From Anaerolinea thermophila (lineage in GTDB: Bacteria; Chloroflexota; Anaerolineae; Anaerolineales; DRKV01), in the NCBI GenBank assembly GCA_020722405.1, contig DYKW01000039.1:1-12157 (forward strand): a DNA stretch of 12,157 nt, given 5' to 3'. Shown one piece after another: positions 1 to 5,767 of the stretch. The notes under the pieces are model-generated. The model made no database searches. It saw nothing but the letters and a program-made list of their open reading frames with translations, and was not told where the DNA came from. Position 1 is the first letter of the stretch; each line of letters begins with the position of its first letter. The translations under genes and the position numbers were made by a program.

Positions 1-5
1 AGAAG

Positions 6-59
6 TCGCCATGAAAAATAATTTTCACCACCAGACATGAAAATCTATTTTCAGGTCAG
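6..59. repeat. Left arm of 54-bp inverted repeat bracketing the window
   Basis: Bases 6-59 match the reverse complement of 12104-12157 at 52 of 54 positions; the differences are at 20 and 55 of the left arm. Inside the arm are two quasi-palindromic boxes of form TGAAAA-N4-TTTTCA (12-27 and 38-53), separated by the 10-base spacer CCACCAGACA. Matching stops at base 60 on the inner side. Only five bases remain on the outer side, so the outer boundary and any target duplication cannot be seen. It could be a terminal inverted repeat of a mobile element, a MITE-like copy, or a dispersed REP-like element placed after genes. The repeat is certain; its role is inferred. Confidence 0.93.
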
Positions 60-263
60 ACGTCGGGGAAGCCGCCATTGCCAAAATATGGGGTCGCTCG
101 TGTAGCGCCAGGTGAAATCGTTCAGCATCTCCACCGTAATCCCGACTAATACCGCAGCATCATCTTCTTCGACATTCCCCTGCACAGAGAAACGCTCTCG
201 ACCTGGGAAGTGTCCGGTGTTGGCATGGTAATTGTCAACACGGTCGAGGACACAACACCCCTT
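51..263 (-). pseudogene. Truncated C-terminal reading frame of unknown protein, ending in the repeat
   Basis: On the minus strand about 70 codons are open from just after an in-frame TAG (264-266) down to a TGA at 51-53. The translation is protein-like and acidic-aromatic (for example VDNYHANTGHFPGRERF, then EMLNDFTWRY and DPIFWQWRLPRRLT), but I do not recognise the family. There is no ATG near the open end, so it is probably the 3' remnant of a larger gene. The stop codon lies inside the left inverted-repeat arm, so the repeat supplies the present C-terminus. It could also be a chance open frame; no ribosome binding site was seen. Confidence 0.35.
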
Positions 264-287
264 CTACAGCGCTTATGTTTGTGTGCT

Positions 288-315
288 GTAGGGCGAGGAA
301 ATTTCCTCGCCCTAC
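288..315. repeat. Perfect 28-bp palindrome
   Basis: The half-site GTAGGGCGAGGAAA is followed immediately by its exact reverse complement, giving 28 bp of uninterrupted dyad symmetry. There is no run of T after it on either strand, so it is not a typical intrinsic terminator. GTAGGGCGAGG-type palindromes are familiar to me as dispersed intergenic repeats in Chloroflexota and Cyanobacteria genomes (from memory, not checked). The symmetry is seen directly; membership in a dispersed family is inferred. Confidence 0.8.
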
Positions 316-440
316 CTGGGTGCTAGGGCATCTTCCGCTCCCAGAAGTTCTGGCCTGACCGCTTTCGGGAAGTCACCCCTTGCTCATCCAGGAAATAAGG
401 CCGTATTTCGTTCTAAAGCGCTGAGGAAGCGAGTATCTCT

Positions 441-504
441 GCCTGCACCTTGTTGCAGGCACAGGTGCAGAGTCCGGCGCGAGAAAATCGCACGCCGGAC
501 TCTG
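441..504. repeat. Cluster of overlapping hairpins
   Basis: Three perfect inverted repeats are packed into 64 bases. A 7-bp stem GCCTGCA/TGCAGGC pairs 441-447 with 454-460. An 8-bp stem CTGCACCT/AGGTGCAG pairs 443-450 with 463-470. A 12-bp stem CAGAGTCCGGCG/CGCCGGACTCTG pairs 468-479 with 493-504 around a 13-base loop. The middle stem is incompatible with the first and overlaps the third by three bases, so two alternative folds exist. I did not recognise a riboswitch core. It may be an inserted palindromic repeat, since it sits just upstream of the recognisable moaA remnant. Confidence 0.6.
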
Positions 505-515
505 TGCGGGGGCCG

Positions 516-814
516 CCGAGTAACTTGCAGCCCTACCGTGATAGTGGAGAAACACGCTTTTATCATTTGCAAAACGCACAAGGTATGATAGGATTTACTT
601 CTGCTGTGAGTCAACCCTTTATGCCAATTGTTCCCCCCATGCCCGTCTGACAGCCGACGGTCGCCTGTGTATGTGCTTGTTGAGTGATTTTAATGTGGAT
701 TTGCTCACGCCTCTACGAAATGGCGCATCGGATGATGATTTGCGCACCCTAATTTTGGATATCGTATGGTGCAAACCCTTATACAATCAAGGACAGGTAC
801 TCCCTGGCGCGTAG
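516..814 (+). pseudogene. moaA: 3' remnant of moaA (GTP 3',8-cyclase), frameshifted
   Basis: Two frames together spell the C-terminal part of MoaA, the radical-SAM enzyme that converts GTP in the first step of molybdenum cofactor synthesis. Up to base 620 one frame gives RFYHLQNAQG and IGFTSAVSQPF. From about 626 the next frame gives NCSPHARLTADGRL, a cysteine in MCLLSD, PLRNGASDDDL and a KP near the end, stopping at TAG 812-814. These follow the family pattern IGFISPVSxPFCxxCNRxRLTADG...CL...PLRxGASDxxL...KP. The first two cysteines of the C-terminal Fe-S site are scrambled: a net one-base loss after the PF codons breaks the frame, and one extra codon lies before RLTADG. The N-terminal radical-SAM part is absent, so the product cannot function. 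Its tail overlaps the start of the HAD gene by 49 bases. Confidence 0.82.
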
Positions 815-1548
815 TATTGTTCGATTTAGATGGTACCCTGCGGTACAACGTGCCTTCACCCAATGATGTTATGTTGGCACAAGCGGTTTCTTTAGGTGTC
901 AGCGATAGCGCCGCAGCCCGGAAGCGCGCCTTGCGATGGGCACATTTTTATTGGGCGGATTCGCACACGCTAGCACAAGATTTGCGGCGCTTTCCAAAAA
1001 GAGATGCTGATTTTTGGGTGCATTATACTGCTCGACAGTTGGTGGCTTTTGGGTGTTCCCGTGCCCAGGCAACGCAGTTAGCCCCCAAAGTGCAGGCTTT
1101 CATGTCCAACGAGTACCTCCCGGAAGACCGTTTGTACCCAGAATTGTCCGAACTCCTGGGTTCTTTACGGGAAGCCGGTTACCTTCTGGGGGTGTTGTCC
1201 AATCGTTCGCGACCCTTCCATGATTATATTGAAGAAAAGGGGTTGCGTCCTTATTTTGACCTGGTTTTGGCGGCTGGCGAAGTTGGCGCATGGAAGCCAT
1301 CGCCGTTCATTTTCAGGGTTGCTATTGAACGTATGGGGGTAAGGCCCAATGAAGTGGTATATGTAGGGGATAATTATTTCGCGGATGTGTTAGGCGCGCA
1401 GCGTGCTGGTCTTTTCCCTTTGCTTGTTGATCCAGAACAATTATTCTCAGAGATGAATTGCCAATCGGTCTCAGTAGTAACGGACGTTACGCCAAACTTT
1501 TTGACCAGCATGGCATCCTATCACAAATGTAATCCATCGACTTCATAA
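766..1548 (+). CDS. HAD-superfamily hydrolase (phosphatase-like)
   Basis: This 260-residue protein has all four haloacid dehalogenase motifs. Motif I is VVLFDLDGTLR with the nucleophile and acid-base aspartates at D20 and D22, motif II is LSNRS (S145), motif III is the lysine in GAWKPSP (K177), and motif IV is VYVGDNYFADVLGA (D202, D207). Residues 30-120 form a helical cap. The family mostly hydrolyses small phosphomonoesters in the cytosol; the substrate cannot be read from sequence. The ATG at 766 lacks a clear ribosome binding site and lies inside the tail of the moaA remnant in another frame; GTG 769 is the only other plausible nearby start before motif I. The roughly 12 residues before the hydrolase fold may be derived from overlapping moaA sequence. 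The next gene is 122 bases away, so it may be a separate transcription unit. Confidence 0.9.
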   Translation: MVQTLIQSRTGTPWRVVLFDLDGTLRYNVPSPNDVMLAQAVSLGVSDSAAARKRALRWAHFYWADSHTLAQDLRRFPKRDADFWVHYTARQLVAFGCSRAQATQLAPKVQAFMSNEYLPEDRLYPELSELLGSLREAGYLLGVLSNRSRPFHDYIEEKGLRPYFDLVLAAGEVGAWKPSPFIFRVAIERMGVRPNEVVYVGDNYFADVLGAQRAGLFPLLVDPEQLFSEMNCQSVSVVTDVTPNFLTSMASYHKCNPSTS

Positions 1549-1583
1549 GCACTTCTATAATGAGGGCAGTTGGCTCCTGTATT

Positions 1584-1612
1584 TTGTTACGCAACTTTTC
1601 CCAAATTAAATA
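1584..1612 (+). promoter_or_regulatory. Possible sigma-70-type promoter before the polysaccharide cluster
   Basis: In the AT-rich gap between the HAD gene and the first membrane-protein gene, TTGTTA (1584-1589) and TAAATA (1607-1612) are 17 bases apart. The match to consensus is only partial. The position, at the head of a plus-strand gene series, favours it. This would leave a leader of roughly 50 bases before the start at 1671 or 1674. Confidence 0.28.
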
Positions 1613-1664
1613 CAACAATACCTTTTGAAGGCAGTCTTTACAAAATCAGCGCTTATTTTTTTAT

Positions 1665-1668
1665 GGAG
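1665..1668 (+). promoter_or_regulatory. Ribosome binding site bearing on start choice
   Basis: GGAG lies two bases before ATG 1671 and five bases before the adjacent ATG 1674. The spacing favours initiation at 1674, making the product one residue shorter than the longest frame. Confidence 0.5.
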
Positions 1669-1670
1669 TA

Positions 1671-2546
1671 ATGATGTGTGGTGCGCGCAAGTCTCTCGTT
1701 TTTCTTGCAATTTATTTGTTGGTGACCTTCAACCTTGACCGACTGTTGTTATGGCAGGGGGATGGTCAACCGGTACACTTTTTTGTATATATTCTGGTGG
1801 TACTGGCATTAGCAGCCTATCTGTTCTCATCGGATTTGCAGAAGAGTCCGCTCTATTGGGGGTTGATCATTTGGGGTGGGTTGTACGTGGTGATACGTTT
1901 GGCATTCTACAGAAATGATCCTTTGTTTGTAGGTACCGCACTTTTTCAAACGATAACCGAGTTGGTTGTTGTATCGCTTTCCGTACTGGTCAGTTACGAT
2001 TTGATGCGTAATTTGAATGTCATGGAGGACCTGGTAGAAAAAGTGACTTTTGGGACTATGTCACAGCGGGTATTAGATATGCAGTTAGCCGAGGAAGAGA
2101 TTAAAACAGAGATGATTCGTAGCCGTCGCCATGAGCGTCCTTTAACTGTGATGGTTGTGGAACCAGCCCCTAATGCATTGGAAGCCAATATGCAGCGTGT
2201 GGTGCAGGAGGTACAACGTGCGATTACTCGTCGCTATGTGCTGGGTAGCTTGGCGAATGCTATTAGCGATGAGGCTCGCCGTACTGATTTAATCATTCGT
2301 CGTGACCAGCAGGGACGCTTTGTTATTCTTTGCCCGGAAACCACTTTGGAAGGTTCAATCGTGTTGGCGGATCGTATTCGTGCCAATGTTGCCGAGCGTT
2401 TGGGCATTCCGGTTGCTTTTGGGGTAGCAACCTTTCCTGATGAAGCGCTCTCTTTCGATGAGCTGTTGCGTAAAGCCGAGAGTGATCTGATGAACCCGGT
2501 TAAAAACCCATCCTTGTTCTATGCCAATGATGCTCCTAGGACTTAA
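1671..2546 (+). CDS. Four-helix membrane protein with degenerate GGDEF domain (putative c-di-GMP receptor)
   Basis: The 291-residue protein has four hydrophobic segments (about 9-25, 36-52, 61-80, 88-110), a linker predicted helical (112-150), and a GGDEF-like cytoplasmic domain (about 151-285). Family landmarks are SRRHERPLTVMVVE at 151-164, RFVILCPET at 216-224 and FGVATFP at 250-256. The catalytic signature is replaced by DQQGRF, and the metal-site aspartates of LLDIDHFK-type sequences are E164 and A166, so cyclase activity is not expected. An RxxD motif (R203, D206) lies just upstream at nearly the usual inhibitory-site spacing, with one residue inserted before the lost signature. By analogy with PelD, a known degenerate-GGDEF c-di-GMP receptor for an exopolysaccharide system, it may sense c-di-GMP; this is inference. 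GGAG at 1665-1668 fits the second ATG (1674) better than the first. Confidence 0.78.
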   Translation: MMCGARKSLVFLAIYLLVTFNLDRLLLWQGDGQPVHFFVYILVVLALAAYLFSSDLQKSPLYWGLIIWGGLYVVIRLAFYRNDPLFVGTALFQTITELVVVSLSVLVSYDLMRNLNVMEDLVEKVTFGTMSQRVLDMQLAEEEIKTEMIRSRRHERPLTVMVVEPAPNALEANMQRVVQEVQRAITRRYVLGSLANAISDEARRTDLIIRRDQQGRFVILCPETTLEGSIVLADRIRANVAERLGIPVAFGVATFPDEALSFDELLRKAESDLMNPVKNPSLFYANDAPRT

Positions 2547-2573
2547 TTTTTTTAACGTTTCTTCTCATTATTT

Positions 2574-3347
2574 ATGAACATGCGTTTCCCTACAGAATTT
2601 TCCCCAACAGAAGCCGTGAAAACCAAACTTCAGGTCTCTTCCGCCCGTCAAATACAATCTACTTCTCCCCGGCACAATCTTCTTGACGCGCCGGAAATGG
2701 CCTGGTTGCGTCAGTTTGACCCCAATAAGCGTATGTTGAGTATAGCAACTTACCAGCGTGTCAAACGCCTGTTGGACATTTTTATCGTATTGGTAGCGAC
2801 ACCTTTTTGGTTGCCTTGGATGATCATTATCGCGGTCCTCATAAAGACGAGCGACCCTAAAGCACCGGTTTTCTTCACTCAATACCGCACCGGTCGAGGT
2901 GGGCGACGTTTTGCCATGTACAAATTTCGCACAATGGTGCCCAATGCAGAGGAAATGAAGCGTCAACTCATGCACTTGAATGAGTTGGAATGGCCGGATT
3001 TCAAAATCACCAATGACCCGCGCATCACCCGCATAGGCCGTGTGTTACGCAAGACCAGTCTGGATGAATTACCTCAACTACTCAACGTTTTGAAAGGTGA
3101 CATGAGCCTGGTAGGGCCGCGACCAACTTCCTTTGAACCGGCAACCTACGAACGTTGGCATACAGAACGCCTGGATGTGCCCCCTGGCCTGACAGGTTTA
3201 TGGCAAATTATCGGGCGCGGCAGTTCCGAGTTCGATGATCGGGTACGTATGGATGTGGCCTATATTGAACGCCGTTGCCTGTGGTTGGACATCCACATTA
3301 TGGTTCGCACTGTATTGGCCGTTTTTCAACAAAAAGGTGCTTACTGA
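2574..3347 (+). CDS. Membrane polyprenyl-phosphate sugar-1-phosphate transferase (initiating enzyme)
   Basis: This 257-residue protein belongs to the bacterial sugar transferase family (WbaP/WcaJ/PglC type), which moves a sugar-1-phosphate from a nucleotide sugar to undecaprenyl phosphate and so starts repeat-unit synthesis. It has a polar N-terminus (1-60), one hydrophobic re-entrant segment (about 66-90), the basic stretch RTGRGGRRFAMYKFRTM (105-121), the catalytic Asp-Glu dyad in KTSLDELPQ (D164, E165), GDMSLVGPRP (175-184) and PGLTGLWQIIGR (204-215). It is the short monotopic form without the four extra helices of full-length WbaP. Sugar specificity is unknown. ATG 2574 has no obvious ribosome binding site; ATG 2580 is two codons downstream. 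It follows the membrane protein by 27 bases and the next gene begins one base after its stop, which indicates an operon. Confidence 0.93.
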   Translation: MNMRFPTEFSPTEAVKTKLQVSSARQIQSTSPRHNLLDAPEMAWLRQFDPNKRMLSIATYQRVKRLLDIFIVLVATPFWLPWMIIIAVLIKTSDPKAPVFFTQYRTGRGGRRFAMYKFRTMVPNAEEMKRQLMHLNELEWPDFKITNDPRITRIGRVLRKTSLDELPQLLNVLKGDMSLVGPRPTSFEPATYERWHTERLDVPPGLTGLWQIIGRGSSEFDDRVRMDVAYIERRCLWLDIHIMVRTVLAVFQQKGAY

Positions 3348-3348
3348 T

Positions 3349-4581
3349 ATGCCCGGTCGGGTGGCATACATCATGTCTCGGTTTCCTCACCTGCCGGAAA
3401 CCTTTATCCTTCGGGAAATGATTGCATTGGAAAATTTAGGGTGGCAGGTACACTTATCCCCGTTGATTTTTCAACGCCAGTCAGTTGTGCACCCAGAAGC
3501 CCGCCCCTGGTTGAAACGTCTCCGTAAATTTCCTTTTTTTTCGCTTTCGGTCTTGTGGGAAAACCTGCGAGCCTTGGGACGCCAACCGCTACGATATTTC
3601 TACACATTGGGGCGGGTGCTGTGGGAAAATCGCACCAGCCCCAAATTTTTGTTACGTGCGCTTGTTTTATGGCCTAAAATCGTGGCTATGGGCTTTGCCT
3701 TGCAGGCGGAAGGCGTGGATTTTATCCACGCGCATTACGCTACCCATCCTGCCTTGGCTGCCTGGATTATCCATCAACTGACCGGCTTGCCCTACAGCGT
3801 GACGGTACATGCCCATGATATTTTCGTCTGCCACGCTATGTTGGATACAAAGGTAAAAGATGCAAGGGCTATCATCGCTATTTCTGAATTCAATCAGCGC
3901 TATCTTCGAGACCTTTTAGGCGAATCGATATACACAAAAACACATGTTGTGCATTGTGGCATTGAACCAGAGCGCTATCAGGCCAGGGCACGTACCTGGC
4001 AAACAGGCGAACGCTTCGAGATTGTGCACATCGGCAGTTTGCAGCCTTACAAAGGACAACGTTATCTAATCCAGGCTTGTGCACTGCTACGCGAGATGGA
4101 CATTCCCTTCCGTTGCAGGTTGATCGGTGGCGGTGAGTTACAGCCCGTGCTGCAAGCACAAATCCATGCTTTAGATTTAGACGAACAGATATTTTTACTT
4201 GGGTCTCGCACCCAGGATGAAGTGGCCGCTTTGCTGGATGAAGCCCATTGTTACGTGCAACCCAGCGTCATTACGCCATCTGGGAAAATGGAAGGTATTC
4301 CTGTAGCGTTGATGGAAGCCCTGGCCTGTGAATTACCGGTCGTTGCAACACAAATTTCCGGCATCCCAGAATTAGTTCGCCCTCGCCAAAGCGGGTTGCT
4401 GGTGCCCCCCGAAAATGCCCAGGCACTGGCCGATGCTCTGGCATGGATCTACCAACACCCAGAAGAAGCCCAACACTATGGGAAAACGGGCCGTAAACTA
4501 GTATTGCAAGAATTTGCGCTGCTCGAAAACGCCAAACGCCTATCTGCTCTTTTTACTCAGATTTATTTTACAACGGCGTGA
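3349..4581 (+). CDS. Family 4 glycosyltransferase, WcaL-like
   Basis: I place the start at ATG 3349, one base after the upstream stop, because the product then begins MPGRVAYIMSRFPHLPETFI, the usual N-terminus of WcaL/AmsK-type enzymes. The upstream in-frame extension to 3235 only reads through the sugar transferase gene. The 410-residue GT-B protein has SRFPHLPETFILRE (10-23) and HAHYATHPA (127-135) in the acceptor half. The nucleotide-sugar half has HIGSLQPYKG (227-236), GGGELQP (260-266) and the EX7E motif EGIPVALME (E315, E323). Such enzymes are retaining transferases that extend the lipid-linked repeat unit on the cytoplasmic face. The donor and acceptor cannot be deduced. AAGGTG about ten bases upstream may act as ribosome binding site. 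Confidence 0.92.
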   Translation: MPGRVAYIMSRFPHLPETFILREMIALENLGWQVHLSPLIFQRQSVVHPEARPWLKRLRKFPFFSLSVLWENLRALGRQPLRYFYTLGRVLWENRTSPKFLLRALVLWPKIVAMGFALQAEGVDFIHAHYATHPALAAWIIHQLTGLPYSVTVHAHDIFVCHAMLDTKVKDARAIIAISEFNQRYLRDLLGESIYTKTHVVHCGIEPERYQARARTWQTGERFEIVHIGSLQPYKGQRYLIQACALLREMDIPFRCRLIGGGELQPVLQAQIHALDLDEQIFLLGSRTQDEVAALLDEAHCYVQPSVITPSGKMEGIPVALMEALACELPVVATQISGIPELVRPRQSGLLVPPENAQALADALAWIYQHPEEAQHYGKTGRKLVLQEFALLENAKRLSALFTQIYFTTA

Positions 4582-4630
4582 TGCGCCATTACGCTTCTCG
4601 ATACCATTCAAGTAAAGAAGAAATACTCTT

Positions 4631-5767
4631 ATGGAATTACGCTTATACCTTCGTATGTTACGCCGTAGCTGGTGGCTCATCCTACTGACCGCCATCATCG
4701 CCACCAATGTCGCTTTGTTAGCAGACTATCTGGCTGTACCCATGTACCAGACCAGCGCGCGTTTTGTAGTCAGTCCCAGTTCCGACGTCATCAGTGGGAG
4801 AGACGCGGTTAGCAGCCTGGCAACCCTTGATAAACGCTCGATAGTTTCTACCTATGCCGAATTTCTCAATAGTTGGCGCATTTATCAGGACACAGTAACC
4901 CTTTTGGGACTAAGCCCAGCGATGTTGCGCGATTATACCCATAACGCGGTTGTTTTGCCAGATGCCAACATTTTAGAATTAACCGTCGTTGGCCCTGATC
5001 CAGAATTAATTACCACACTGGCAAACAGCATTGGACAACGCGCAATTGGTGAAATTCAAGATGTATACAAAGTATATGACATTCGCTTTTTAGATCCGGC
5101 TGTTCCCCCTACCAAACCCTTTAGCCCCAATCCCCTGCGTGATGCCTCCTTGGCTATGGTGCTAGGAATCGTTGCAGGCAGTGCACTGGCCATTTTGAAG
5201 GAACAGATTTTGGCACCCCTGGATGTTTATCGCCGCCGCCGCATTTTTGATAGTGTCTCCAGGGCCTTTACCAGACGGCACTTCAATCACCGTGTGCAGG
5301 AACAAATCGAACGCTCTCCAGACGGTTTGTTCTCGCTGGGTTTGTTACAATTAGCCGGCTTGGAAGATTTGATCGATACGTTGCCCCAACCCATTGTTCA
5401 ACGGGTACTTCGGCATGTGACGGACATCTTGCGCAGGGAATTGCGTGGTAATGACATCATCGGACGCTGGAACGATATTCACTTTGCCATCATGTTGCCC
5501 TCTACGCCTGGGCAAGGTGCAGCACGTACCCTGCGACGTGTACACCAGGCACTTTCAGAGCCTGTTGAACTAGAGCCGGGCGGAGATGTGCTGCAACTAG
5601 AACCCCATATTGGCATTGTGGTTTACTACAACGGTGATACGTTGCAAAATTTGAGTCAGCGTCTGGAAGCATCTGTAGAAAGAGCACGCCGTAGCCAAGA
5701 TAGCGCTGCCTACTTAATGGAGACAATGGACGGCATCCCTGGGCTTAAAGAGAATGACCGAGTTTAA
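4631..5767 (+). CDS. Wzz-like polysaccharide co-polymerase fused to a degenerate GGDEF domain
   Basis: The 378-residue protein begins like chain-length determinants and tyrosine-kinase modulators: membrane helix at about 14-34, an extracytoplasmic region (about 35-170) with YQTSARFVVSPSS, then the proline-rich DPAVPPTKPFSPNPLRD (155-171) and a second helix (172-189). Where a BY-kinase or a short tail is expected, residues 205-366 form a GGDEF-like domain: AFTRRHFNHR (212-221), GRWNDIHFAIMLPST (278-292), HIGIVVYY (326-333). The signature is NDIHF (281-285) and the metal-site aspartates are Q240 and A242, so no cyclase activity is expected. RxxD is kept (R272, D275) exactly five residues before the signature, the canonical inhibitory-site spacing. 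I infer a c-di-GMP-sensing co-polymerase controlling the Wzy product. It starts 49 bases after the glycosyltransferase and overlaps the polymerase gene by 14. Confidence 0.85.
   Translation: MELRLYLRMLRRSWWLILLTAIIATNVALLADYLAVPMYQTSARFVVSPSSDVISGRDAVSSLATLDKRSIVSTYAEFLNSWRIYQDTVTLLGLSPAMLRDYTHNAVVLPDANILELTVVGPDPELITTLANSIGQRAIGEIQDVYKVYDIRFLDPAVPPTKPFSPNPLRDASLAMVLGIVAGSALAILKEQILAPLDVYRRRRIFDSVSRAFTRRHFNHRVQEQIERSPDGLFSLGLLQLAGLEDLIDTLPQPIVQRVLRHVTDILRRELRGNDIIGRWNDIHFAIMLPSTPGQGAARTLRRVHQALSEPVELEPGGDVLQLEPHIGIVVYYNGDTLQNLSQRLEASVERARRSQDSAAYLMETMDGIPGLKENDRV

Larger units (their letters stand above)
60..515. other. Left flank without an intact gene
   Basis: I see no complete coding region between the left repeat arm and the moaA remnant. 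The stretch holds the truncated minus-strand frame (51-263), a 28-bp perfect palindrome (288-315), a short minus-strand open stretch (323-412) encoding about 29 protein-like residues (NEIRPYFLDEQGV and following) that stops at 323-325, and a hairpin cluster (441-504). Other short open frames here run through palindromes and lack ribosome binding sites. The pattern suggests accumulated gene debris and repeat insertions. Confidence 0.5.

Noticed and set aside
441..504. Known riboswitch or structural RNA
   Set aside because: I compared it by eye with common cores (TPP, SAM, FMN, cobalamin, c-di-GMP types, 6S, SRP) and found no matching conserved segment.
384..614. Minus-strand open frames over the hairpin region
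   Set aside because: They read through palindromes and antisense to the moaA remnant and have no ribosome binding site or family resemblance.
450..650. 66-codon open frame as a separate small gene
   Set aside because: Its second half is the MoaA C-terminal sequence and its first half runs through hairpins, so it is part of the moaA remnant.
1671..2546. Active diguanylate cyclase
   Set aside because: The GGDEF signature and metal-site aspartates are absent, so catalytic activity is not supported.
3235..3348. Upstream extension of the first GT4 reading frame by 38 codons
   Set aside because: It lies wholly inside the sugar transferase gene in another frame, and the canonical WcaL-like N-terminus begins at 3349.
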